The notes under the pieces were generated by a model. The model searched no databases. It was not told where the DNA came from and saw only the letters and a list, made by a program, of their open reading frames with translations. A program made the translations under genes and the position numbers. A stretch of 64,000 bases of DNA from Polynucleobacter sp. 78F-HAINBA (GTDB taxonomy: Bacteria > Pseudomonadota > Gammaproteobacteria > Burkholderiales > Burkholderiaceae), in assembly GCF_018882325.1 (NCBI RefSeq), contig NZ_JACVOQ010000006.1:1-64000 (forward strand), given 5' to 3'. Shown here in pieces: positions 39,937 to 48,710 of the stretch (position 1 is the stretch's first letter; each line of letters starts with the position of its first letter).

Positions 39937-40596
39937 ATGGCAAGAATGAAATTTATCTGCGATACAGAACGATGCATTGAGTGCAACGGCTGTGTCACAG
40001 CTTGTAAGAACGATAACGAAGTGCCTTGGGGTATTACACGTCGCCGAGTTGTAACGGTGAACGACGGTGTAATTGGTCAAGAGAAATCTGTATCAGTTGC
40101 TTGTATGCACTGCTCAGATGCGCCTTGTATGGCTGTTTGCCCAGTGGATTGCTTCTACCGTACCGATGAAGGTGTCGTGCTGCACGATAAAGATATTTGT
40201 ATCGGTTGTGGCTACTGCTCTTTTGCTTGCCCATTTGGTGCTCCTCAGTTCCTGAGCAAAGGCGCCTTTGGCTCCCGCAGCAAGATGGACAAGTGCACAT
40301 TCTGTAGCGGCGGACCAGAAGCTAACGGTAGCGTTGCCGAGTTTGAGAAATATGGCCGTAACCGCTTGGCTGAAGGTAAGTTGCCTTTATGCGCTGAGAT
40401 GTGTTCAACCAAGGCATTGATCGGTGGCGATGACGAAGTGATTTCTTCTATTTACGCTAAACGTGTATCAGTACGCGAAGCAAATGGTCGATATCCAAGT
40501 AAAGATATCTTCGGTTGGTCGACGGCTTATGGTCCCTCAGGATCTCCTGCACCTAAACCAACGCCTGCTGACAAAATTCCAGGAGCAAAGTCATGA
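39937..40596 (+). CDS. fdhB: Formate dehydrogenase iron-sulfur (beta) subunit
   Basis: 219 residues with four ferredoxin-like cysteine sets: CIECNGCVTAC, CMHCSDAPCMAVCPVDC, CIGCGYCSFACPFGA and CTFCSGG/CAEMCSTKA. This is the HybA/FdnH-type electron relay between the catalytic and cytochrome b subunits. AGGAG is 7 nt before the ATG. No own signal peptide is visible, so co-export with FdhA is expected. Its stop overlaps the next ATG (ATGA). Confidence 0.95.
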   Translation: MARMKFICDTERCIECNGCVTACKNDNEVPWGITRRRVVTVNDGVIGQEKSVSVACMHCSDAPCMAVCPVDCFYRTDEGVVLHDKDICIGCGYCSFACPFGAPQFLSKGAFGSRSKMDKCTFCSGGPEANGSVAEFEKYGRNRLAEGKLPLCAEMCSTKALIGGDDEVISSIYAKRVSVREANGRYPSKDIFGWSTAYGPSGSPAPKPTPADKIPGAKS

Positions 40597-40829
40597 AATT
40601 GAATTTCAAAACTCTCGGTTTATGTTTGGCAGCCGGCACTTTCTTGCTTGCCTGCTCAGAGCCCCCGGAAATTGCAGCGAAGGCTGCAAAGCGTCCTGAT
40701 GTAGCTCCTTATATGGGCGCTGACAATGGATTCATGACAAAGGGTTGGACTCCGGGCGATCAAGCTAGTTGGATGGAGGCGATTAATAAGCGCAATCAGA
40801 AGCAATCTGAGTATTCACGCGCTAAGTGA
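40593..40829 (+). CDS. Small lipoprotein in the formate dehydrogenase operon
   Basis: 78 residues, overlapping the fdhB stop by 4 bases. The N-terminus is a lipoprotein signal with lipobox LLAC. The mature 60 residues (AKRPDVAPYMGADNGFMTKGWTPGD, SWMEAINKRNQKQSEYSR) resemble no family I can name. The position between the beta and gamma subunits suggests an envelope-side accessory factor, for example for complex assembly. This is inference from location. Confidence 0.8.
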   Translation: MKLNFKTLGLCLAAGTFLLACSEPPEIAAKAAKRPDVAPYMGADNGFMTKGWTPGDQASWMEAINKRNQKQSEYSRAK

Positions 40830-40876
40830 TCAGTTAAACAACAATAAATAGAACGAAAACGTTTAAGGACATTTGT

Positions 40877-41947
40877 ATGAATCGATCATTCTCTAAAGTT
40901 CTACGCACTTTGGTGGTGGCGGCTGGATTGTCACTCAGTCTTGCGAGTAGCTTGAGCTTTGCGGAGCGCGCTCCACTGGTTCCGCTTCCTTCGCCTAGTG
41001 GCGTTGACCATCCCTTGTATGTGCCGGCCAATCCAAGCGATTTATCAAAAGGTAGCGAAGCGCAATCTCGCCCAGCGAATACCGCACCTCCGGCTAGTCA
41101 ATCTATTTGGGGTACGGCCAATAGCGATCCGTATAACTATGTCAGTATTCCAGACAAAGAGGCGAGCGTATTGATTCAGCGCGCTGGTCAACAGTGGCGT
41201 GTGATTCGTAATGGTGTGATTACTGTCTACGGCGGTTGGCTTTTAGCGCTAGCTTTCTTTGGTGTAATCGCGATGTATACCCTAAAAGGTCCAATCAAAT
41301 TACATGAGCCCTTGTCTGGCACTAAGATTAAGCGTTTTAATGCCTTTGATCGTCTGACTCATTGGACTATGGCATTTAGCTTTATTGGTCTGGCATTCAC
41401 TGGCCTAATGATTCTTTACGGTAAGTACTTTGCACTTCCTCTGATGGGTGGCGTAGCTTACGGATCATTCTTAATGGTTTGTAAGAATATTCATAACTTC
41501 ACAGGACCATTGTTCACCCTCAGCATTGTGATTTTCTTCCTCCTCTTTGTTCGTAAGAACATTTTTGGAGAGGGCGATATGGCTTGGTTAATGTCTTTCG
41601 GTGGGATCTTCTCCGGTAAGCATGTGCCAGCTGGTTTCTTTAACTTTGGTGAGAAGTTCTGGTTCTGGTTTGGCATGGTATTCCTAGGCTTGATTATTTC
41701 TGCCTCAGGATTTGTGCTCGACATGATCGTGCCATTCATGGACATCCAATACTTGCGCGGTACTATGCAGTTGGCCAACATCATTCATAGCTCTGCTGCT
41801 ATCTTGATGACAGCGATGGCAATGGGTCACATCTACATCGGTACAGTTGGCATGCAAGGTTCGATTGACGGCATGAAGACTGGCTACGTTGATGCAACCT
41901 GGGCTAAAGAACACCATGAAATTTGGTACAACAAGATTAATAAATAA
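40877..41947 (+). CDS. fdhC: Formate dehydrogenase cytochrome b (gamma) subunit
   Basis: 356 residues. A signal-like N-terminus, an approximately 80-residue periplasmic Pro/Ser-rich region, then four to five membrane helices of the FdnI/FdoI type. Candidate heme b ligands are His in RLTHWTMAF and in NIHNFTGPLF, plus IIHSSAAILMTAMAMGHIY. It would take electrons from FdhB and reduce the quinone pool. The ribosome-binding AAGGA is 8 nt before the ATG. It follows the small lipoprotein gene by 47 bp. Confidence 0.94.
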   Translation: MNRSFSKVLRTLVVAAGLSLSLASSLSFAERAPLVPLPSPSGVDHPLYVPANPSDLSKGSEAQSRPANTAPPASQSIWGTANSDPYNYVSIPDKEASVLIQRAGQQWRVIRNGVITVYGGWLLALAFFGVIAMYTLKGPIKLHEPLSGTKIKRFNAFDRLTHWTMAFSFIGLAFTGLMILYGKYFALPLMGGVAYGSFLMVCKNIHNFTGPLFTLSIVIFFLLFVRKNIFGEGDMAWLMSFGGIFSGKHVPAGFFNFGEKFWFWFGMVFLGLIISASGFVLDMIVPFMDIQYLRGTMQLANIIHSSAAILMTAMAMGHIYIGTVGMQGSIDGMKTGYVDATWAKEHHEIWYNKINK

Positions 41948-41957
41948 GGACAAAGCC

Positions 41958-42239
41958 ATGAAAAAAATCATCGCTTTCACACTCTGTTCATTTGCAAGTG
42001 CAGCTGCATTCGCTGCCCTGCCTCCCTTGACACCTGAGGCTCAGGCAGCAGCCGATCTTGCAAAGGCAAAGACCGCGTATTCTGGTAAGGTTGGGGCTTA
42101 TCAGCTTTGTCAGGCCCAGAATAAGGTAGCTGATAAGTTCAGAGTTTCTGGTACTCCAGCTCCAGCAGCCTGTGTAGCTCCACCACCATTCGTGGCGCCA
42201 GTGGCAGCAGTTGCAGCTCCTGCGCCAGCAGCAAAGTAA
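41958..42239 (+). CDS. Small exported protein ending the formate dehydrogenase operon
   Basis: 93 residues from ATG 41958 with AAGGA 7 nt upstream; the longer in-frame ORF (41889) lacks a ribosome-binding site and overlaps fdhC. A signal peptide (KKIIAFTLCSFASAAAFA) is followed by LPPLTPEAQAAADLAKAKTA, two Cys in QLCQAQ and AACVAP, and a Pro/Ala/Val-rich tail. Function unknown. Its stop abuts the stop of the convergent transporter gene with no gap. Confidence 0.75.
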   Translation: MKKIIAFTLCSFASAAAFAALPPLTPEAQAAADLAKAKTAYSGKVGAYQLCQAQNKVADKFRVSGTPAPAACVAPPPFVAPVAAVAAPAPAAK

Positions 42240-42950
42240 TTAGCCTGAAAGTAACTCTTGATGTAAGTAGCGTTTAGCTGCTTGAGTCTGAGGATCAGCA
42301 AAGAAAGGACCTACGGGTCCTTTTTCTTTTATCTGGCCCTGATCAATAAAGATGATGTATTCCGCCAACCTTTGCACTTGTGCAAGCTGATGGGATGTGA
42401 AGATTACATCTGAGCCTTGCAGCTTAAATTGACGAATAATTTCTTCAACTTGCTCGGTTGTATTCGGATCGAGATTCGCTGTAGGTTCATCCAGCAAAAC
42501 CAACTTCGGCTTTTGCAAAATGGCTCTTCCCAAGCAAAGCTTTTGCCTTTCACCTGCCGAGAGTTTGTGGGCGGGGCTGTTGGCGAGATGGCTTAAGCCA
42601 ATCTGCTCAATGACTTCATCAATTTGGATTGAGCCAATAGAAGAATCTGAGTCCTTCACCATAGCAAGATTGGTTCTTGCTGAGGCCTTAATCATTGGCG
42701 TATGGTGCAACACCAAGGATGACTTCATGTGATCATCCGAAAAGGTAATGGTGCCTGAATCTGGCTTGATCAAACCATCGATTAATTTCAGAAAGGTCGT
42801 TTTGCCAGCGCCATTAGGTCCAATGCAGGCGCAAATGCGATCTGCAGGAATGACTGCATGAGGAATGTCTAATATGATCCGCCCATCACTTTTGACAATG
42901 ACGCCTTTGAGCTCAATGAACTGCTGGAATTGTTCGGAGGAATTAACCAT
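42240..42950 (-). CDS. ABC transporter ATP-binding protein, tungstate/molybdate-type
   Basis: 236 residues from ATG 42950, whose codon overlaps the permease stop (ATGGTTAA); a TTG at 42965 would extend it by 5 residues. Walker A GPNGAGKTT, signature LSAGERQ, Walker B LVLLDEP and the switch His (TSHQ) are intact. The C-terminal part encodes KGPVGPFF over a perfect palindrome. Downstream of the permease and convergent with the formate dehydrogenase operon, it fits a TupC-type ATPase that imports tungstate or molybdate (inference). Confidence 0.85.
   Translation of the reverse strand: MVNSSEQFQQFIELKGVIVKSDGRIILDIPHAVIPADRICACIGPNGAGKTTFLKLIDGLIKPDSGTITFSDDHMKSSLVLHHTPMIKASARTNLAMVKDSDSSIGSIQIDEVIEQIGLSHLANSPAHKLSAGERQKLCLGRAILQKPKLVLLDEPTANLDPNTTEQVEEIIRQFKLQGSDVIFTSHQLAQVQRLAEYIIFIDQGQIKEKGPVGPFFADPQTQAAKRYLHQELLSG
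42305..42331 (+). terminator. Intrinsic terminator of the formate dehydrogenase operon inside the opposing gene
   Basis: AAAGGACC-TACG-GGTCCTTT then TTCTTTT: an 8-bp perfect stem, tetraloop and U-tract on the plus strand, 65 bp after the small exported protein's stop. It lies within the last 90 bp of the convergent ATPase gene (42305-42324 stem-loop), where it also encodes KGPVGPFF. So the ATPase coding sequence doubles as the terminator of the opposing operon. Confidence 0.8.
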
Positions 42951-43638
42951 AGCGACGCTCTGCAATTTGGCGAACTACAAATGTGAATAGGTTTGCTAGC
43001 AATACGATGCCGAGCAAAATAATGCCTAGGGCTAGAGCTAGGGGCAGATCCCCTTTGCTAGTTTCCAGGGCGATTGCTGTGGTCATGGTGCGAGTAGAGC
43101 GGTCAATATTGCCACCCACGATCATGACGGCGCCCACCTCAGATATCGCTCTGGCTAATCCCGCCAGGACCGCAATCGTCAGGGAGAAGCGGCAGTCCCA
43201 AATAAGCCATTTCAGGGCAGAAAGCCTGGGAAGTCGAAGCGCTCTAAATGAGTCCCGATGAATTCTCCAGGAATCCTCAAGGATTTGGCGGCTTAGGGCT
43301 GCAATTAAGGGTGTTGTCAGCAGTGTCTGGGCCAGGATCATGCCCTTGGGCGTAAAAAGCCATCCCCAGACTCCTAGGGGCCCTGTGCGGGAGAGTAAAA
43401 GGTAGACCACAACGCCAACAATCACCGTTGGAACGCCCATCAAGGTATTTAAGGTGACCGTAATTGACTGTTTGCCCTTAAATTCTTCGGTAGCTAGTAA
43501 GGCGCCAATCGGTAGGCCAAGCAAGGTGCCAAGAAGCAGGGCGCTCAAACTCACCTGAAGTGAGATCAGCACGATGCCAACCACTCCGGCATCTAAATGC
43601 ACAAGCAGTCCGAAAGCATCCTGAAAGGTCGTAAACAT
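42943..43638 (-). CDS. ABC transporter permease, tungstate/molybdate-type
   Basis: 231 residues from ATG 43638 (MFTTFQDAF); an earlier in-frame start at 43686 would reach toward the divergent bfd gene and add residues unlike a membrane protein. About five helices with the EAA-like loop (RQILEDSWRIHRDSFRALRLPR... LISEVGAVMIVGG), as in TupB/ModB permeases. No periplasmic substrate-binding gene lies beside it in this window. The gap to bfd is 65 bp. Confidence 0.83.
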   Translation of the reverse strand: MFTTFQDAFGLLVHLDAGVVGIVLISLQVSLSALLLGTLLGLPIGALLATEEFKGKQSITVTLNTLMGVPTVIVGVVVYLLLSRTGPLGVWGWLFTPKGMILAQTLLTTPLIAALSRQILEDSWRIHRDSFRALRLPRLSALKWLIWDCRFSLTIAVLAGLARAISEVGAVMIVGGNIDRSTRTMTTAIALETSKGDLPLALALGIILLGIVLLANLFTFVVRQIAERRYG

Positions 43639-43703
43639 GGGCTCGATTCTAGCAAGGCGGTGGCAAAATGGCATAAATGCAAACAATTTCCCTTTTTTAA
43701 CTC

Positions 43704-43904
43704 ATGGCTGAAGTCATTTGCCTCTGTAATGAGGTCCTCGATGTCGATCTTCGTGAATATCTCGACGAGCATCCGATCGACTCCATTGATGAGTTGCGTG
43801 AGCAGGCTTCTATTTGCAATAAGTGCATGCAATGCCAGGATTTAGTTGAAGGTGAAATCTATTTGGCGCGTGTAAGACGACAACGCGCTGCGGGACAGTT
43901 TTAA
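43704..43904 (+). CDS. Bfd-like (2Fe-2S) ferredoxin
   Basis: 66 residues with four cysteines in the bacterioferritin-associated ferredoxin pattern: CLC near residue 6 and CNKC with a further Cys near residues 38-44, embedded in VICLCNEV and SICNKCMQC. Such proteins bind a 2Fe-2S cluster and reduce heme in bacterioferritin or help nitrite/sulfite-type reductases. Its stop overlaps the next ATG by one base. A link to iron release is only family-based. Confidence 0.78.
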   Translation: MAEVICLCNEVLDVDLREYLDEHPIDSIDELREQASICNKCMQCQDLVEGEIYLARVRRQRAAGQF

Positions 43905-44656
43905 TGAGCCAAGTCCATTTGGGTCGCTTTAGCGTCATGACGATGAATGTGCATAAGGGCTTATCTCCCTTGCACAGAAAATCTACCATCTACGAGCTGC
44001 GTCAAAAAATGCGTAGCCATCATCCTGACTTACTTTTTCTGCAAGAGCTCCAACAGGAGCATCGAGGTCGGATCAGGCGATTTGGTCATTGGCCCTTGAT
44101 GGAGTTAACCCATTTTTTGTCCGAAGATTTTTGGCATGATTGGCACTACGGTAAAAATGTCGAGTATCCCGATGGCCACCATGGCAATGCCATTCTTTCT
44201 AAGAGACCATTGCACAAGGGTGAAAACTACGATATTTCTGCTTATCGATTTGAGCGGCGTGGTTTGCTTCATAGCATTACTCAATTAGAGGGCGTGCCAA
44301 CACCTATCCATTGTTTTTGTGTACACCTGGCTTTATTTGAAAGAGGGCGGGAGCGTCAATTGGATGAGATTATTCGTTACATTGACACTCTTGCGGCTGG
44401 CGGCCCAACCATTGTGGCGGGCGACTTTAATGATTGGCGCAATCGCGTGAGCGCACCAATGCAAGCGGCTGGCTTCAATGAGGTATTTGAGGTTCTTACC
44501 GGCTCTCCTGCAAAAACCTTTCCCAGTGTGAAGCCAATGCTTCCGATGGATCGGATTTATGTAAGAGGTCTAAAAATTCATTCTGCAGAAGTCTTGTATG
44601 AATGGCTTAAATTATCTGATCACCTAGGCATTACGGCGGAACTGGAAATCGAATGA
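43904..44656 (+). CDS. Endonuclease/exonuclease/phosphatase family protein
   Basis: 250 residues of the EEP superfamily (DNase I, sphingomyelinase and lipid phosphatases). Motifs visible: MNVHKG start, FLQELQQ (metal-binding Glu), HGNAILSK, VAGDFNDWR (Asp and Asn) and the C-terminal LSDHLGI. It is coupled to the cardiolipin synthase gene by an ATGA overlap, the arrangement seen for the YbhP-like partner of ClsB. Lipid-related hydrolysis is thus more likely than nuclease activity (inference). Confidence 0.85.
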   Translation: MSQVHLGRFSVMTMNVHKGLSPLHRKSTIYELRQKMRSHHPDLLFLQELQQEHRGRIRRFGHWPLMELTHFLSEDFWHDWHYGKNVEYPDGHHGNAILSKRPLHKGENYDISAYRFERRGLLHSITQLEGVPTPIHCFCVHLALFERGRERQLDEIIRYIDTLAAGGPTIVAGDFNDWRNRVSAPMQAAGFNEVFEVLTGSPAKTFPSVKPMLPMDRIYVRGLKIHSAEVLYEWLKLSDHLGITAELEIE

Positions 44657-46128
44657 GCTTTTTAAATTACTTACTGGGAACTACCTTTGGCCTTTCCTTG
44701 ATCTGGGTGCCACTTCTGCACATCGCCATCGTGCTTTTGTTTGGATTCAGATTAATCTCGGTTAGAAGGCCGGTTGGCGTTGTCCTTGCATGGTTTCTGA
44801 TTGTGGTGCTCGTTCCATTGCTTGGGGTTGGTTTGTATATTTTGATTGGTGAGCGTCCTGTAGGTCGCAAGCTGACCCGAAAAATTATTCGCATGGATAA
44901 GGAATATGCAGCCATCACTGAAAGTATGCGTCAGCGCTATGAGGCTGATAAGCAGTTGCTACCAATTGAGGGCAGAGCGCTAAGTCTATTAGCGGAGTCG
45001 AATAATGGCTCACCGGTAATTGCTGGCAATCAGATTGAATTGTTTACGAGCTCTCTTAAGATCTTGCAGCTATTTATCGATGAGATTAACCAAGCTAAAA
45101 AAACACTTCATTTGGAATTTTATATATGGGCTCTCGGTGGTGATGCCGATCGTGTTGGCGAGGCCTTAATTGCAGCCGCTAAGCGTGGCGTAGCTTGTAA
45201 AGTGTTATTGGATTCGTTAGGTAGTAAGGACTGGTTTAAATCGACTTGGCCGAAGCGTTTCAGGGATGTTGGAATTGAAGTGACTGAGGCTTTGCCAATT
45301 CAAATTGGCCGCTTCCAATTTCGCCGTGCCGATCTTCGGCTGCATCGAAAAATATTTGTGATTGATAACGCCATCGTATGGACTGGCAGTATGAACATGG
45401 TCGATCCACGCAGCTTTAAGCAAGACTCGGGGGTCGGTGAATGGGTTGATGCCATGGTCCGAATTGAAGGACCAGTTGCATCCCAGTTTGAGCTGACCTT
45501 TTCATTTGACTGGAGCGTGGACAATCCGAAGATTACGCACTTCAATGATGTGGCGCCAGCCGCAAATCCGACAGAAGGTCGGGCGCTAGCTCAAGAGTTT
45601 TCCTCTGGTCCGGTATATCGCGACGATATCTTGTATCAGGTACTGCTATCCGCCATCATGGATGCACGTAAAGAGCTGACTATCACTACGCCTTACTTTG
45701 GCCCGGATGATGGTTTGATTCAGGCGTTGATGGCAGCAGCGGGTCGGGGCGTTAATGTAACGCTCATAGTTCCAAAATTAAATGATTCCACATTAGTCGC
45801 TTGGAGTAGCCGCAGCTTCTATGCCGATCTTATGAGTGCCGGTGTCAACATTGCTGAATTTCATGGCGGCCTACTGCATACAAAGAGCTTATTAATAGAT
45901 AAGCGTGTAGCAATATTTGGTTCAGTTAATTTTGATCAACGCAGCTTGCGTCTCAATTTTGAAATTAGCCTAATCGTATACAACGATGAGTTTTGCGCCA
46001 AACTTGAAACTTTGATTGACTCCTACCTAGTTCAATCAGATATGGTGAACCCAGTAAGCTGGGCCAAGCGACCACGCTGGCGTGTCTTGCTAGAGAACGC
46101 AGCCCACTTAGCTTCGCCCTTGCTTTAA
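44653..46128 (+). CDS. cls: Cardiolipin synthase (phospholipase D family)
   Basis: Condenses two phosphatidylglycerols to cardiolipin. 491 residues: two N-terminal transmembrane helices, then two HKD motifs, HRKIFVID and HTKSLLID, each followed by the Gly-Ser and Asn signature (GSMNM, GSVNF). Length and layout match ClsA-type synthases. Its 3' end overlaps the convergent CoA-transferase gene by 4 bp. Confidence 0.94.
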   Translation: MSFLNYLLGTTFGLSLIWVPLLHIAIVLLFGFRLISVRRPVGVVLAWFLIVVLVPLLGVGLYILIGERPVGRKLTRKIIRMDKEYAAITESMRQRYEADKQLLPIEGRALSLLAESNNGSPVIAGNQIELFTSSLKILQLFIDEINQAKKTLHLEFYIWALGGDADRVGEALIAAAKRGVACKVLLDSLGSKDWFKSTWPKRFRDVGIEVTEALPIQIGRFQFRRADLRLHRKIFVIDNAIVWTGSMNMVDPRSFKQDSGVGEWVDAMVRIEGPVASQFELTFSFDWSVDNPKITHFNDVAPAANPTEGRALAQEFSSGPVYRDDILYQVLLSAIMDARKELTITTPYFGPDDGLIQALMAAAGRGVNVTLIVPKLNDSTLVAWSSRSFYADLMSAGVNIAEFHGGLLHTKSLLIDKRVAIFGSVNFDQRSLRLNFEISLIVYNDEFCAKLETLIDSYLVQSDMVNPVSWAKRPRWRVLLENAAHLASPLL

Positions 46129-47309
46129 ATTGCCCCTCGCGCGCGCATAGCCTCAATCTCGCTCGCTGTAATACCAAGCTCATCTAGGATGGCATTGGTG
46201 TGCTGACCCACAGATGGGATTTCATCCATACGGTAGTCGAAGCTACTATTGCTGCCCGGGGGTAGCATAGCTGGAATGGGGCCCGCAGGTGAGCCGACTT
46301 GCACCCAACGATCCCGTGCTTTGAGTTGCTCATGATTCCATAGGCCTTGCATATCATTGAGGCGAGCATTAGCAATTTGGGCTTGATCCAATTTTGCAAT
46401 AACTTGTTCGGTAGTTAACTTGCTAAAACAGTCGTCAATGATCGAGAGTAATTCATCTCGCTTCTCATTGCGTTTGAAGTTTTTATCAAAACGTTCATCC
46501 TTGGCAAGCGCTTGATTCCCGAGTGCTACCTCGCAGAATAAAACCCATTCACGGTCGTTTTGGAGGCCCAACATGACGGTGCCGCCATCACCCGCTTTAA
46601 AAGGTCCGTAGGGGTAGATCGTGGCATGAGATGCGCCATTGCGAGGAGGCGGGGTGGCACCTTCATAGGCATAGTAGAGCGGGTAGCTCATCCATTCACC
46701 GAGTGATTCAAGCATGGACACATCGATCGTTGATCCCTTGCCAGTTTTGCCTCTTTGCAATAAGGCTGCAAGCACATTGGTATAGGCATACATGCCTGCG
46801 GCAATATCGGCAATGGAGTTTCCTGCTTTGCTGGGAGTTTCTGGGGTCCCGGTAACAGATAAGAACCCAGCCTCACTTTGAATCAGTAAGTCATACGCTT
46901 TTTTATCGCGATAAGGCCCATTATTTCCATAGCCTGAGATGTCGCACAAAATCAAACCTGGGTTGTCTTTTTGCAGGAGCTCTGCAGTCAGTCCCATGCG
47001 TGCAGCCGCACCAGGCGCCAAGTTTTGCACTAATACGTCAGCTGTTTTTAGCAGCGTCTTGAGTGCTGTTAGTGCAGATTCTTGTTTGAGATCTAGGGTC
47101 AAACTTTCCTTGGAGCGATTTACCCAAGTGAAGTGCGATGACATGCCATTAACACGCTCATCATATGCGCGGGCAAAGTCTCCAGCACCAGGCCTTTCGA
47201 CCTTAATGACGCGTGCACCTAAATCTGCTAACTGGCGCGTACAAAAAGGAGCGGCAATAGCATGCTCCAGAGAAACTACGGTGATGCCATCTAAAGGACG
47301 AATGCTCAT
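46125..47309 (-). CDS. CaiB/BaiF-type (class III) CoA-transferase
   Basis: 394 residues. The family start (LDGITVVSLEHAIAAPFCTRQLADLGARVIKVE), the catalytic aspartate in NSIADIAAG, and the interlocked-dimer C-terminus are seen. Class III enzymes swap CoA between carboxylic acids, often dicarboxylates or carnitine-like acids. It lies 42 bp downstream of an acyl-CoA dehydrogenase on the same strand, suggesting activation and desaturation of one substrate. The specific acid is not known. Confidence 0.91.
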   Translation of the reverse strand: MSIRPLDGITVVSLEHAIAAPFCTRQLADLGARVIKVERPGAGDFARAYDERVNGMSSHFTWVNRSKESLTLDLKQESALTALKTLLKTADVLVQNLAPGAAARMGLTAELLQKDNPGLILCDISGYGNNGPYRDKKAYDLLIQSEAGFLSVTGTPETPSKAGNSIADIAAGMYAYTNVLAALLQRGKTGKGSTIDVSMLESLGEWMSYPLYYAYEGATPPPRNGASHATIYPYGPFKAGDGGTVMLGLQNDREWVLFCEVALGNQALAKDERFDKNFKRNEKRDELLSIIDDCFSKLTTEQVIAKLDQAQIANARLNDMQGLWNHEQLKARDRWVQVGSPAGPIPAMLPPGSNSSFDYRMDEIPSVGQHTNAILDELGITASEIEAMRARGAI

Positions 47310-47351
47310 GTAATTACTTACCCAACTGAATAAATGAAAAGGCCTAAAGAA

Positions 47352-48521
47352 TTAGAAGGAGCGGGGGAGTCCTAGGACATGCTCAGCTACATACGAATAA
47401 ATTAAGTTAGTTGAGATTGGCGCCACTTGGTAGAGGCGGGTTTCTCGGAACTTACGCTCAACATCGTATTCATTAGCAAATCCAAAGCCACCATGGGTTT
47501 GCAGGCATACGTTAGCAGCCTCCCATGATGCTTTTGCTGCCAGGTACTTAGCCATATTGGATTCAGCGCCACAAGCTTGCTTGGCATCAAAAAGCTCGCA
47601 GGCTTTAAAGCGCATCAGGTTAGCCGCTTCTGTTTCGATATAAGAATCCGCAATCGGAAATTGAATACCTTGGTTCTTACCGATCGGTCGATCAAATACC
47701 ACTCGCTCATTTGCATAGCGACGTGCTTTGTCTACAAACCAGTAAGCATCACCAATACATTCTGCAGCGATGAGTGTGCGCTCAGCATTGAGTCCATCAA
47801 GAATGTATTTAAATCCTTGACCTTCTTCGCCGATCAAATTCTCAGCAGGAATTTCTAGGTTGTCAAAGAAGACTTCGTTGGTTTCGTGATTGACCATATT
47901 GGCAATCGGCTGGATCGCCATACCTTTTCCAATCGCTTCTTTAAGATCAACGATAAAGATCGACATACCCTCTGATTTTTTCTTGACTTCTGCTAGGGGT
48001 GTAGTGCGCGCTAGCAAAATCATTAAATCAGAATGCTGAATGCGGGAGATCCAAACCTTCTGGCCATTCACGACATACTTGTCGCCTTTTTTGACTGCAG
48101 TTGTTTTGAGTTTGGTGGTGTCTGTGCCAGTGGTGGGCTCGGTGACTGCCATCGTCTGGAGGCGTAATTCACCGGTAGCGATTTTGGGAAGATAGAGTTT
48201 CTTTTGGGCATCAGAGCCATGGCGTAATAAGGTGCCCATGTTGTACATCTGACCGTGACAAGAGCCTGCATTTCCGCCCGAGAAATTAATTTCCTCCATG
48301 ATGACCGAGGCTTCAGCAAGACCTAGACCAGAGCCACCGAATTCTTCCGGGATAAGGGCTGCTAACCAGCCCGCCTGAGCCATCGCATCGACAAACGCTT
48401 CGGGGTAGGCACGCTCATGATCCACCTTTTGCCAATAAGCGGAGTCAAAACTGCCGCAAAGATCGCGTAAGGCTTCGCGCATATCTTGGTATTGGTCTGG
48501 CTTGGGGATAGGGTGATTCAT
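47352..48521 (-). CDS. Acyl-CoA dehydrogenase family protein
   Basis: 389 residues from ATG 48521; a TTG at 48536 would add five residues. Helical N-domain, FAD-binding TEPTTGTDTTKLKTTAV near residue 130, and LQTHGGFGFANEYDVERKFRE. The usual YEGT catalytic Glu motif near residue 370 is replaced by YQVAPISTNL, so the base may be elsewhere, as in isovaleryl-CoA dehydrogenase types, or the protein is divergent. Paired with the CoA-transferase. Confidence 0.9.
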   Translation of the reverse strand: MNHPIPKPDQYQDMREALRDLCGSFDSAYWQKVDHERAYPEAFVDAMAQAGWLAALIPEEFGGSGLGLAEASVIMEEINFSGGNAGSCHGQMYNMGTLLRHGSDAQKKLYLPKIATGELRLQTMAVTEPTTGTDTTKLKTTAVKKGDKYVVNGQKVWISRIQHSDLMILLARTTPLAEVKKKSEGMSIFIVDLKEAIGKGMAIQPIANMVNHETNEVFFDNLEIPAENLIGEEGQGFKYILDGLNAERTLIAAECIGDAYWFVDKARRYANERVVFDRPIGKNQGIQFPIADSYIETEAANLMRFKACELFDAKQACGAESNMAKYLAAKASWEAANVCLQTHGGFGFANEYDVERKFRETRLYQVAPISTNLIYSYVAEHVLGLPRSF

Positions 48522-48710
48522 TTGGCGCTCTATCAATAAAAAAGGGGTTAACGAATATGCGAATCCCTATAGTTTAAGCAAGAATCTAAAAGTGTGGGCA
48601 ACTCAAAAAGGACTCCAGCTTCCCCCATATAGCTGATCTCAATGCCTATTGGGGCATACTTGAGGAATGGTCGCATCCTTACTTTTTAGCCCGCTTGGAG
48701 CCTTTGCTTA

